The notes under the pieces: model-generated | What the model saw: the letters and a program-made list of their open reading frames with translations, nothing else | Databases searched by the model: none | Told to the model about the DNA's origin: nothing | Shown: piece by piece, positions 54,538-62,514 of the stretch | How the letters are laid out: every line of letters begins with the position of its first letter | Numbering within the stretch: the first letter of the stretch is position 1 | Program-made: the position numbers and the translations under genes | From: Dyadobacter psychrophilus | Lineage (GTDB): Bacteria > Bacteroidota > Bacteroidia > Cytophagales > Spirosomataceae | Direction: 5' to 3' | Length of the DNA: 64,000 nt | Assembly (NCBI RefSeq): GCF_900167945.1 | Contig: NZ_FUZA01000001.1 | Location: 1,302,001-1,366,000 of the forward strand

Positions 54538-55230
54538 ATGAAAGAAATTTTTGAGTGGGAAAGATTCCTGATGAACGAGCTGCCTTTTAAATTTTTGGCA
54601 GAAGTGGTTGTGCGTTCGACAATCATGTTTGTATTCCTGCTCATTGCGTTGCGCGTGACAGGAAAGCGGGGCGTGAGGCAACTTTCTGTATTCGAAACGG
54701 TAATCATTATCGCCCTGGGTTCTGCTGCGGGCGACCCGATGTTTTATGAAGATGTGGGCATTATTCCCGCGCTCGTCGTCTTCACGACCATTATCGTCCT
54801 TTACCGATTTGTAACGTGGCTTACTGGAAAAAATGCCTGGTTTGAAAAGCTCATTGAAGGAAAGACCGTCTGTTTGGTTCATGAAGGCCGGTTTTCTATC
54901 AGCGCATTTAAAAAAGAAACATTAGCGCAGGACGAATTTTTCTCCGAGCTGCGTATCAAAAGCATCGAACATTTAGGACAGGTGCGCAGTGCTTACCTCG
55001 AACCATCGGGAGAAGTGAGCGTTTATTTTTATCGTGATGAAGATGTGAAATACGGCCTTCCCCTACTGCCGGATCTTTATCATACAAAGAGTAAAAAAAT
55101 CTTCAAAGACGGGCTTCACGCCTGTGCTTTTTGTGGAAATGTTGAAGAATTGCCAGCGGGAACGGCCGTTTGTCCCGTTTGTAAAAGAGAGGAGTGGGTG
55201 GCCGCAATCAAAACTTTGCGATTAAGCTGA
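54538..55230 (+). CDS. DUF421 (YetF-like) membrane protein with C-terminal zinc ribbon
   Basis: This is 230 residues. Three membrane segments lie in residues ~20-100, including IMFVFLLIALRVTGKRGVRQ and FETVIIIALGSAAGDPMFYE. The cytoplasmic DUF421 domain follows (LIEGKTVCLVHEGRFS, DEFFSELRIKSIEHLGQV). After it comes a tail with two CxxC pairs (CAFCGN and CPVCKRE), a rubredoxin-like zinc ribbon. I did not expect this ribbon from the usual DUF421 layout. The role of the family is not firmly established. Confidence 0.88.
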   Translation: MKEIFEWERFLMNELPFKFLAEVVVRSTIMFVFLLIALRVTGKRGVRQLSVFETVIIIALGSAAGDPMFYEDVGIIPALVVFTTIIVLYRFVTWLTGKNAWFEKLIEGKTVCLVHEGRFSISAFKKETLAQDEFFSELRIKSIEHLGQVRSAYLEPSGEVSVYFYRDEDVKYGLPLLPDLYHTKSKKIFKDGLHACAFCGNVEELPAGTAVCPVCKREEWVAAIKTLRLS

Positions 55231-55301
55231 TTTGAAAAAGGGCTTAAACAAGCCTGGCACGGGTATTTAGTAGGACTAACAAAATTTAAAAGCATACTAT
55301 T

Positions 55302-55703
55302 ATGCATATGGTAGAATTAACCGACGACTTAATAAAATCCGCCGAGGAGCGATCCAAGGGCCAGGCTTATCCGTTTTTTGTGAAAAATCTGAAAGCGATC
55401 GGTGTTGACAATTACGAGATCAAGGTAGGAAACCATAAACGTACTTATACATCCGTTATTGGTGACAAACTGGTGATTCCCGGTGACATTCCTGAGTTTG
55501 AATGTGCAGAAACATTCGAACTAGAATCTGTAAAAACCGCTATCAAACGCAATCAGGAAGGCATAACCGATTATCCGACATTCCTGCGTGAGATAGGCGC
55601 TGCGGGCATACACACATATGTAGCCGACCTTTCGGGCATGAAAGTAATTTATCAGGGCCCTAATTCGGAATATGAATACGAGGAGGTGATTCCGGAGGTT
55701 TAA
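55302..55703 (+). CDS. DUF1398 family protein
   Basis: This is 133 residues with the DUF1398 pattern. PFFVKNLKAIGVDNYEIKVG is followed by FECAETFELESVKTAIKRNQ, then DYPTFLREIGAAGIHTYVAD and VIYQGPNSEYEYEE. The family is small, cytoplasmic and of unknown function. It is monocistronic. Its stop codon shares four bases (TTAA, 55700-55703) with the stop of the converging threonine aldolase gene. Confidence 0.88.
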   Translation: MHMVELTDDLIKSAEERSKGQAYPFFVKNLKAIGVDNYEIKVGNHKRTYTSVIGDKLVIPGDIPEFECAETFELESVKTAIKRNQEGITDYPTFLREIGAAGIHTYVADLSGMKVIYQGPNSEYEYEEVIPEV

Positions 55704-56719
55704 AATGATCTTACACGCTTGCTCATTTCATGCAAATGGTCATCTGTGAAATCCAGATGAGTAACGAAGCGGACGAGGTTTTTTCCAAAAGTTACCGCTA
55801 AAATGTCCTTTTGCGCCAGTTTATTTACATAGTCAATTTCCGAAATCGCCTCAGCAAGCCTGATAATGACGATGTTGGTGTCTACTGGAAAGATTTCTTC
55901 GACTTCCGGCAAGTGCTTGAACATTTGGCCAATGGCTCTTGCCCGCGCGTGATCTTCTTTAAGTCTTTCAACATGATGATCCAGCGCATAAATACCCGCT
56001 GCCGCCAGAAAACCGGCCTGGCGCCAGCCACCGCCCATTACTTTCCGAAAACGTCTCGCTTTTTTGATCACTTCATGCGTTCCTAAAAGCAAAGATCCAA
56101 CCGGACATCCCAGTCCTTTCGAAAGGCAAATACTAATGCTGTCAAATGCCTGCCCATATTCCTGTGCGCTTTCGCCGGTTTCAACCAATGCATTGAAAAG
56201 CCGCGCGCCGTCAAGGTGTAATGGAATGCTTTTATCATTACAAACCTTTTTAATCGCTTCAATTTCAGCAAAATCATAATAACAGCCACCGCCTTTGTTC
56301 ATCGTATTTTCGAGCGAAACCAGGCGTGTTACCGTGGAGTGAATATCGTGTTCGGGACTGATTGCGCTTGCGACCTGCTTAGCCGTGAGCCTTCCCCGAT
56401 CGCCATCGAGCAGCTTTACAGACGACAACGCATTGAGCATAATGCCGCCGCCTTCGTATAAATAAATATGTGAATATTTGTCACAAATCACATCACTGCC
56501 TGGCTGGGTGTGCACGCGGATGGCCAGTTGGTTGGTCATGGTTCCCGAAGGACAGAACAGCGCTTCTTCCATCCCGAAAAGGTTCGCAGCCTTTTCCTGC
56601 AATGCATTCACCGTCGGATCGTCACCTAATACATCGTCACCAACTTCCGCGGCCCACATGGCTTGCTGCATTTCTTTGGTTGGCTTGGTGACTGTATCGC
56701 TGCGCAGGTCAATTTTCAT
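55700..56719 (-). CDS. Low-specificity L-threonine aldolase (GntG family, PLP)
   Basis: This is 339 residues, the fold I aldolase. DLRSDTVTKPT is the family start, followed by FCPSGTMTNQLAI, HLDGARLFNAL (aspartate 170) and ICLSKGLGCPVGS with the PLP-binding lysine 201. It splits L-threonine and related 3-hydroxy amino acids into glycine and an aldehyde. There is no signal peptide. It converges with the DUF1398 gene. Confidence 0.94.
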   Translation of the reverse strand: MKIDLRSDTVTKPTKEMQQAMWAAEVGDDVLGDDPTVNALQEKAANLFGMEEALFCPSGTMTNQLAIRVHTQPGSDVICDKYSHIYLYEGGGIMLNALSSVKLLDGDRGRLTAKQVASAISPEHDIHSTVTRLVSLENTMNKGGGCYYDFAEIEAIKKVCNDKSIPLHLDGARLFNALVETGESAQEYGQAFDSISICLSKGLGCPVGSLLLGTHEVIKKARRFRKVMGGGWRQAGFLAAAGIYALDHHVERLKEDHARARAIGQMFKHLPEVEEIFPVDTNIVIIRLAEAISEIDYVNKLAQKDILAVTFGKNLVRFVTHLDFTDDHLHEMSKRVRSF

Positions 56720-56782
56720 ATTCAGACTCAGATTTTTTAATGATATGCAAAAGTATGCGCATATTGCGAAAAAATCGGGATA

Positions 56783-56977
56783 ATGGAATTTGAAGAATAT
56801 CTAAGGCTGAAAAAAATTGATCACGAGACTTTCAGCAAAGTGGACCCGGCCCGTTATGCGGAGTGGAAAGAGTTGTTTGTTACCATGCATCCCGAGAGTT
56901 TCACTGCCCAGAAAAAATTCCTGGTCAACGAAATCCGACGACGCTATCATTTGAAAGAAGACGTTTCGAGGCCCTGA
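56783..56977 (+). CDS. Small conserved protein of unknown function
   Basis: This is 64 residues, highly charged and mostly helical: FEEYLRLKKIDHETFSKVDP, then ARYAEWKELFVTMHPESF and KFLVNEIRRRYHLKED. Start and stop fit between neighbours: it is divergent from the aldolase gene with 63 bases between the starts, and its stop is four bases from the converging flavoprotein. The composition is protein-like in this frame only. I recognise no family. Confidence 0.7.
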   Translation: MEFEEYLRLKKIDHETFSKVDPARYAEWKELFVTMHPESFTAQKKFLVNEIRRRYHLKEDVSRP

Positions 56978-56981
56978 TAAA

Positions 56982-58130
56982 TTAGCCTTTCATTTCCTCC
57001 ATCAGTTTCATCAATATCCCAACCGTCTTTTCGGTTTGTTCTTTGCTCGGCGTCGTGTCCCAATTTCCTACGATCCCATTGCTGCCAATATAAATGCCGT
57101 CTTTCCGGGAAATGAAGTTCGCGCCTTGTGTATATAACTTGTAGTTCACGTCACTCTGCGGGATCAGGCAGGAAAGCTGGCCGGAAACCGGGGTTAATTC
57201 CTGATCATTGAATACAGGTTTTGCGCCCAATCCCATGCAATTCACCACCACTTTCTCGGGAAGTGCGTCGATATCTTCCAGCTTTTTAATCTCCTGGATT
57301 TTCACTTTGCCACCAAACATGACGAAATCCTGCAACTGATGTCTCAGATAACTAGGAATGTTGAACATTAGATTCGTGCGCCTGGTCACGTGATCAGCTT
57401 TAAACGGATGTTCTTTCGCTTCCAGCTTTACCCGCTCAGGGATTAAGCCATGAATTTCGAAATCCTCTCCACCGGCCCCGGGTGTGTAAACGGGCATTTG
57501 TTTGAAAACACCATATTCTTCCGCCCAGCAGGCAATGTCGTTCAACCCCAAAAAAAACTGGAAACGACGAAATGAAAAGCGCGTTGCTTCCTCCCAAATT
57601 GCCTTAAACTCTGGCTTAGCCACTTTTACATCGCAAACCCGTGAAGCTGGCGACCACGTTCCCGTTGCCAGGTTACTCGTAATATTCGGCGGGACGTCTT
57701 TTGTATAAATGGTCACTTCACAACCTCTTTCCTGCAGCAACCGCGCTGTTGCAATCCCAACCGTTCCGCAGCCGATCACTGCCACTTTCTTTTCATTTGT
57801 AGCCAGCACATTGTTCCGTGCAATGTTACCCGTCCCCCACGACAACGACCAGCCACTCCCGCCATGCCCGTAATTGTGCACAATGGTTTTGTTTCCCAAT
57901 TGCTCCACATCCAGCCTCGGCCCCGACGCCCGAAATGGCCTCAACCCAACCGTTTCCTTCACAATGCGATCCATCGAAAGCCTTAATTTTGGGATCTGAT
58001 GATAACCACGACCGATATGGAAATGTTTGTCGGGATATTGAAGTTGGGTTTTGGGAGCACAGGAAGAGGCAATGGTGCCTAATGCGAAACTTGCGGGAAT
58101 TGCTTTTTCAAAAAAATTTCTACGGTTCAT
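56982..58130 (-). CDS. D-amino-acid-oxidase-like FAD enzyme, circularly permuted, Tat lipoprotein
   Basis: This is 382 residues. The N-terminus has a twin-arginine start (NRRNFFEK) and a lipobox-like cysteine 24 (ASSC), so the protein is probably exported folded. Residues ~60-100 read VGLRPFRASGPRLDVEQL and HNYGHGGSGWSLSWG, motifs that form the C-terminus of normal D-amino-acid oxidases. The FAD Rossmann motif VAVIGCGTVGIATARLL, which normally is at residue 1-15, comes only at ~116-132. The last part, VSGQLSCLIPQ and GSNGIVGNW, is what normally precedes the GxRPxR block. All expected segments are present but in permuted order. The substrate is presumably a D-amino or N-substituted amino acid. 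Confidence 0.85.
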   Translation of the reverse strand: MNRRNFFEKAIPASFALGTIASSCAPKTQLQYPDKHFHIGRGYHQIPKLRLSMDRIVKETVGLRPFRASGPRLDVEQLGNKTIVHNYGHGGSGWSLSWGTGNIARNNVLATNEKKVAVIGCGTVGIATARLLQERGCEVTIYTKDVPPNITSNLATGTWSPASRVCDVKVAKPEFKAIWEEATRFSFRRFQFFLGLNDIACWAEEYGVFKQMPVYTPGAGGEDFEIHGLIPERVKLEAKEHPFKADHVTRRTNLMFNIPSYLRHQLQDFVMFGGKVKIQEIKKLEDIDALPEKVVVNCMGLGAKPVFNDQELTPVSGQLSCLIPQSDVNYKLYTQGANFISRKDGIYIGSNGIVGNWDTTPSKEQTEKTVGILMKLMEEMKG

Positions 58131-58346
58131 TGGGGACAGGCTGGAAAATGATGTTGCCGAAAATAACGAGGAACATCAATCTTTACAAATATTATATTGC
58201 ATAGCTCTATACCGTCAGAACATTATTGCAGGATTTACAAATTAATACAATTATAACGCATCATTGTCATACGCAACATCGCAAATTGGATAAGGATTCA
58301 GGCATCGAAAATTTTGAAGTGAATCTGATTTAGGTAACTTTCCAAT

Positions 58347-59192
58347 ATGAACATTCAAATTATTGACACTGGATTTTTCAAACTGGACGGCGGCGCAATG
58401 TTTGGCGTGGTCCCGAAATCACTTTGGAACAGGCATAATCCGGCTGATGAAAAAAATCTTTGCACCTGGGCCATGCGCTGTCTTTTGATCGAAGATGACG
58501 GTAAGTTGATTTTAATAGACACAGGGCTGGGAGACAAGCAGGATCAGAAATTTTTCGGACATTATGATCTGCACGGCGACGCCAGCCTCATTTCCTCGAT
58601 CCGAAACTGCGGTTATGACGTTACGGATATTACGGACGTCATTTTAACCCATTTGCATTTCGATCACGCAGGCGGGGCTGTGCAATACAATCAGGACAAA
58701 TCGCAACTCCTTCCCACGTTCCCTAATGCCGTTTATTGGTCCAATGAATCACATTGGGAATGGGCAGTTAACCCTAATCCACGCGAAAAAGCATCGTTTT
58801 TGAAAGAGAACATTCTTCCCTTAAAGCAATCGGGGCAGCTCAAATTTATTGAGAAAAGCCAATCGCCATTTGCAAACATTGATTTCATACATGTGGACGG
58901 GCATACGGAGCAAATGATGCTGCCTGTGATTCATTATAAAGACCAAAAGATCATTTATGCTGCGGATTTATTGCCATCTTCTTACCACATTCCTTTGGCC
59001 TGGATCATGAGTTATGATATGCGGCCGCTTGTTACGATGCAGGAAAAGCGGGAAGTTTTGCAAGATGCTGCAGCTAAAAAGCACATCATATTATTTGAGC
59101 ACGATCCTGTTTTTGAGGCGGCTGTGGTGGAGCATACTGAAAAAGGAATTGCAATTGGCGAGCGCGGTGCGTTGAGCGCTTTTATTGATTAA
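58347..59192 (+). CDS. MBL-fold metallohydrolase
   Basis: This is 281 residues with the metallo-beta-lactamase fold. THLHFDHAGG has histidines 102, 104 and 107 and aspartate 106. VDGHTEQMM and HIILFEHDPVF give the further histidines, and IYAADLLPS the bridging aspartate. It resembles the quorum-lactonase/hydrolase subgroup (SxxDTGxGD start), but the substrate is unknown. There is no signal peptide. The patatin gene starts four bases after the stop, so the two form an operon. Confidence 0.92.
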   Translation: MNIQIIDTGFFKLDGGAMFGVVPKSLWNRHNPADEKNLCTWAMRCLLIEDDGKLILIDTGLGDKQDQKFFGHYDLHGDASLISSIRNCGYDVTDITDVILTHLHFDHAGGAVQYNQDKSQLLPTFPNAVYWSNESHWEWAVNPNPREKASFLKENILPLKQSGQLKFIEKSQSPFANIDFIHVDGHTEQMMLPVIHYKDQKIIYAADLLPSSYHIPLAWIMSYDMRPLVTMQEKREVLQDAAAKKHIILFEHDPVFEAAVVEHTEKGIAIGERGALSAFID

Positions 59193-59196
59193 TGTT

Positions 59197-59964
59197 ATGA
59201 AAATCGGTCTGGTTTTATCAGGTGGAGGAGCGCGGGGCATTGCGCACATTGGCGCGATAAAGGCGCTGATGGAACGAGGAATCAGACCAGACATTATCAG
59301 CGGAACCAGCTCCGGTGCATTCGTCGGCGCGATGCTCGCACATGGTTACACGCCTGACGAGATCATTGAAATGATCGTTCAAACCAGCTTTTACCCCTAT
59401 TTAAGGCTCGGATTCGGCGGTAATGGGCTTTTGCAAATGAAGCGGTTGGAAGCAGTGCTTTGCAAATACATTCCTGAAAATACTTTTGAATCATTGAAAA
59501 TCCCCCTCGTCGTGACAGCGACCGACATTACGTCCGGCGAGGAAATCCAATTCCGCAATGGCGAGCTGGCGATTCCGGTGCTCGCATCGTGTTCCGTTCC
59601 AGGGATTTTCAGCCCCATTTATTTTCAGGGGCACGATCTGGTTGATGGTGGGGTGCTTAATAACCTGCCCGTAGAACCCATTATGCGGGAAGCCGATTTC
59701 CTGATCGGCATACATTGCAATCCATTTACCCTGGATAAACCGTTGAAAAGAACCACGGAGATTGTCTACCGAAGCCTCATCCTGGCCATGCACAGTAAAA
59801 ATAAAGAGCGATTCAAGAAATGTGACCTATTGATCGAACCCGCCGAGCTAAGCAAATTCAGCCTCTTCGATTTCAGGAAAGCCGAGCAGTTGTTTGACGT
59901 GGGTTACCGCTATACGAAACGATTGTTGGAAGAAACCTGCATTAATTTTGGCTCTTCAACCTAG
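59197..59964 (+). CDS. Patatin-like phospholipase
   Basis: This is 255 residues from the ATG at 59197; a TTG four codons upstream overlaps the MBL gene. The catalytic dyad is intact: GGGARG (9-14) as oxyanion hole, GTSSG with serine 38 as nucleophile, and DGG with aspartate 150. It is a single-domain cytoplasmic type, without a signal peptide or C-terminal domains. It probably hydrolyses acyl lipids. Its stop codon lies inside the palindrome that covers the next promoter. Confidence 0.93.
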   Translation: MKIGLVLSGGGARGIAHIGAIKALMERGIRPDIISGTSSGAFVGAMLAHGYTPDEIIEMIVQTSFYPYLRLGFGGNGLLQMKRLEAVLCKYIPENTFESLKIPLVVTATDITSGEEIQFRNGELAIPVLASCSVPGIFSPIYFQGHDLVDGGVLNNLPVEPIMREADFLIGIHCNPFTLDKPLKRTTEIVYRSLILAMHSKNKERFKKCDLLIEPAELSKFSLFDFRKAEQLFDVGYRYTKRLLEETCINFGSST

Positions 59965-60001
59965 TAAATCGAAAGTTAAACTTTGGATTTACTAGGTTGA
60001 A
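59955..60001. repeat. Long near-perfect inverted repeat at the patatin stop and next promoter
   Basis: TTCAACCTAGTAAATC (59955-59970) pairs perfectly with GATTTACTAGGTTGAA (59986-60001). Inside it, AAAGT pairs with ACTTT around a TAA loop, with a single G-G mismatch between the two stems. The structure holds the patatin stop codon (59962-59964) and the -33 element of the DUF4143 ATPase promoter. No T run follows on the plus strand, so an operator or transposon-end origin is as likely as a terminator. Confidence 0.75.
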
Positions 60002-60013
60002 GCATTATATTTG
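59983..60013 (+). promoter_or_regulatory. Promoter of the DUF4143 ATPase gene
   Basis: TTG at 59983-59985 and TATATTTG at 60006-60013 are 20 bases apart, matching the Bacteroidota consensus. The box ends three bases before the ATG at 60017, implying a leaderless message. Confidence 0.65.
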
Positions 60014-60016
60014 TGA

Positions 60017-61183
60017 ATGATCCATCGGTTTATCACACAGGAAATTCAGGAAAAACTTAGTCGTTCGCCGGCTGTCGCCATATTAGGACCACGGCAAGTC
60101 GGCAAGACGACTTTGGCAAAATTTATCGCTAAATCTAATCTGGCAAGCTTTACTTATATTGATGTAGAGAATCCCCGGGACAGGGCTAAGCTAGCTGATG
60201 CTTACACATATCTGGACAACTTGAAAAATTCCTGTGTAATTATCGATGAAGTTCAACTCATGCCCGAATTGTTCTCATTTCTAAGACCACTGATCGACGA
60301 AGACAGAAGTCCAGGCAGATTTATTTTGTTAGGATCCGCTTCGCCTGCCCTGGTAAAAGGCGTTTCTGAGTCGCTTGCTGGCCGCATATCTTACACAGAA
60401 TTGACGCCAGTAGGCTTGTCTGAACTTACTGAAAAGCAACAAGAAGAACATCATTGGTTCAGAGGCGGTTTCCCTGAAGCGCTTCTTGCAAATAGTGAAG
60501 TAACAGCGAAGGAATGGCTCGATGATTTTATCAGAAGTTATGTAGAAAGAGATTTGGCTTACCTTTTCGGTGTTGAACTTTCACCTGCTACGCTTCGAAA
60601 CTTTTGGAGAATGCTTGCCCATTCTAATGGAAATGTTTGGAATGCCGAGGTATTTGCAAGATCACTGGGCATTACGGCACCGACCGTATTGCGATATACA
60701 GGTTTTCTGGAAGGAGGTTATATGATCCGACGATTGCAGCCCTGGTTTGTAAATGCGAAAAAACGTCTCGTTAAATCTCCCAAAGTATACATCAGGGATA
60801 CCGGAATTTTACATCGCCTGCTTTTTATTGAAAGTACGGAAGATTTGTTTGGCCATCCCGGTGTTGGCGGCTCCTGGGAAGGATATGTCATTGAGCAGAT
60901 TGCGCAGCGACTTTCGAAAGGACTGGAATTGTTTTATTATCGCACACAGGCTGGTGCAGAATGTGACTTGGTGCTGGTGAGGGGCATTACCCCGATCGCC
61001 TGCATTGAAATTAAATTAACCAATGCCCCTTCGGTCTCAAAAGGTTTTATTAGCTGTACAGAGGATTTAGAACCTGCGTATAAATTCATCATTACACCAA
61101 GCAGCGACACTTATACCACCTCACATTCCGTAACGGTTATTGGTTTATCCGATTTCTTAGAAACAGAACTTAGCAAAATATAA
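60017..61183 (+). CDS. AAA-type ATPase with DUF4143 domain
   Basis: This is 388 residues. The N-terminal P-loop ATPase has Walker A GPRQVGKTTLAKF, Walker B CVIIDEVQLMPELF and the sensor LLGSASPAL. The C-terminal DUF4143 region has RSYVERDLAYLFGVEL, then VWNAEVFARSLGITAPTVLR (winged helix-like) and CDLVLVRG with a PD-(D/E)XK-like IEIKLT. This suggests a nuclease-like end domain. The family is abundant and patchily distributed, with unknown function. The promoter is leaderless and overlapped by a palindrome. There are no partners. Confidence 0.92.
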   Translation: MIHRFITQEIQEKLSRSPAVAILGPRQVGKTTLAKFIAKSNLASFTYIDVENPRDRAKLADAYTYLDNLKNSCVIIDEVQLMPELFSFLRPLIDEDRSPGRFILLGSASPALVKGVSESLAGRISYTELTPVGLSELTEKQQEEHHWFRGGFPEALLANSEVTAKEWLDDFIRSYVERDLAYLFGVELSPATLRNFWRMLAHSNGNVWNAEVFARSLGITAPTVLRYTGFLEGGYMIRRLQPWFVNAKKRLVKSPKVYIRDTGILHRLLFIESTEDLFGHPGVGGSWEGYVIEQIAQRLSKGLELFYYRTQAGAECDLVLVRGITPIACIEIKLTNAPSVSKGFISCTEDLEPAYKFIITPSSDTYTTSHSVTVIGLSDFLETELSKI

Positions 61184-61212
61184 CCCAGAAAGTGTCGTAA
61201 CATAGATTACTG

Positions 61213-62514
61213 TCACTCTCCAAGCTTCTTCACCACCCACTCTCCAACCTGAACTCCCTGCTTTTGCCCGTTTTCGATGGCGTCCATGAAGTGGATTCCG
61301 CCGTAGAAGCGTGACATGCCGGATTCTTCGGCGGCAGCGATGAACGAGGGGAATTTTCTGGCTTTGAGACCAAAACGTTCTTCGACTGTGTCTGTGTATT
61401 CGAATTTGGCACCGAAATAATGGGTCAGGATTATGGCCGATGACGATGATATCACGGAGTGCCCGCTCAGATACTCGGGAAAGGGAGGTGTTTGTAAAAA
61501 CGGCGTCCAGGTCGGGTCGATGTATTTGCGGATGGCTGTTTCGGGGCGGATACGGTTGCTGCGGAATTTCTCTTCCCAACACGTCATAAATCCGTCCATT
61601 AGACCAATGGCCACGGACGCATTGATCAACATTGTTTTCGAAAAATCCGTTTTGCCTTGCTTGCAGGCAATGTTCGTGATTCCCATCCAATGTGCCCCGG
61701 GAGAGATTTTCTTCATCCCGACCAGCAAATGTCCTTTATTTTCCAAAGCAAACGGGTTACAGTCCCAAAAAGCAGCCATAACACGATGCTGGGGCTCTTT
61801 TTTATCATCATAATTCAGCCTCATCAACTTGTAAAAAGCAGAATTCTTGTCTTCGGAAAAAGCAACAGGAGGCGCGGGACGAAATTGAGCAGCGGAATCG
61901 AGCGTGAATGGGCGAACGGTGTTGAAATACGGCTCCACGGGTGGGAAATAGCCCGGAGGCGTCGGATACCAGGTCCCCGGCGTTTTTTCAGGCTCGTATC
62001 GTGGAAAATTGCTGATAAGATTATATTTATCCGCTTTGGCATATTTAAGGATCTGCTTGCTGATCGCCACTGCATATTCCTGCGAGCCGGCAATAACTTC
62101 CTCGCTTACGCCCTCATTTCTGCATGAATCCAAAAGTTTGGCTTGATAAGTCTGCAAAAGTGCGCCGGATGGCTGCATTTTTTTGGCCGTTTCCAACATG
62201 GCGAGCACGGCGCTGAGCTGGTAAGAAAAAGTCGAAACCTCCGGCTTGGTCATTTGCGGATAATCATTCAAAATGCCGTGCATGCTTTTGTAAGCCGAAT
62301 CATTTTGTGAAACCACTTCGTAGCCTGCGAGACAAGCGTAGGCAAAAAACCTGGCACTTAATGGCGGATTGGTCACGTCATGGATCATTATGTCCGTCAT
62401 TTGCAATGTCACATTCCCAATTGCATCCGGACTAATATTTGGAGATTCCTTCTTACAGCTTGCAAACAGGCAAATCACTGCAATGAACAGCCAGCCCTTA
62501 TTGAACTTTACCAA
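61213..62514 (-). CDS. Vanadium-dependent haloperoxidase / PAP2-superfamily lipoprotein
   Basis: This is 433 residues with a lipoprotein signal (CLFASC). The C-terminal PAP2 core has RPETAIRKYI, PFPEYLSGHSVISSSSAII and SRFYGGIHFMDAIENG, supplying the arginines and histidines that bind vanadate or phosphate. The only start is TTG at 62514, which overlaps the preceding FG-GAP gene by 17 bases. In this family, members may be haloperoxidases or phosphatases. The pair with an FG-GAP protein suggests a surface complex. The substrate is unknown. Confidence 0.87.
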   Translation of the reverse strand: MVKFNKGWLFIAVICLFASCKKESPNISPDAIGNVTLQMTDIMIHDVTNPPLSARFFAYACLAGYEVVSQNDSAYKSMHGILNDYPQMTKPEVSTFSYQLSAVLAMLETAKKMQPSGALLQTYQAKLLDSCRNEGVSEEVIAGSQEYAVAISKQILKYAKADKYNLISNFPRYEPEKTPGTWYPTPPGYFPPVEPYFNTVRPFTLDSAAQFRPAPPVAFSEDKNSAFYKLMRLNYDDKKEPQHRVMAAFWDCNPFALENKGHLLVGMKKISPGAHWMGITNIACKQGKTDFSKTMLINASVAIGLMDGFMTCWEEKFRSNRIRPETAIRKYIDPTWTPFLQTPPFPEYLSGHSVISSSSAIILTHYFGAKFEYTDTVEERFGLKARKFPSFIAAAEESGMSRFYGGIHFMDAIENGQKQGVQVGEWVVKKLGE

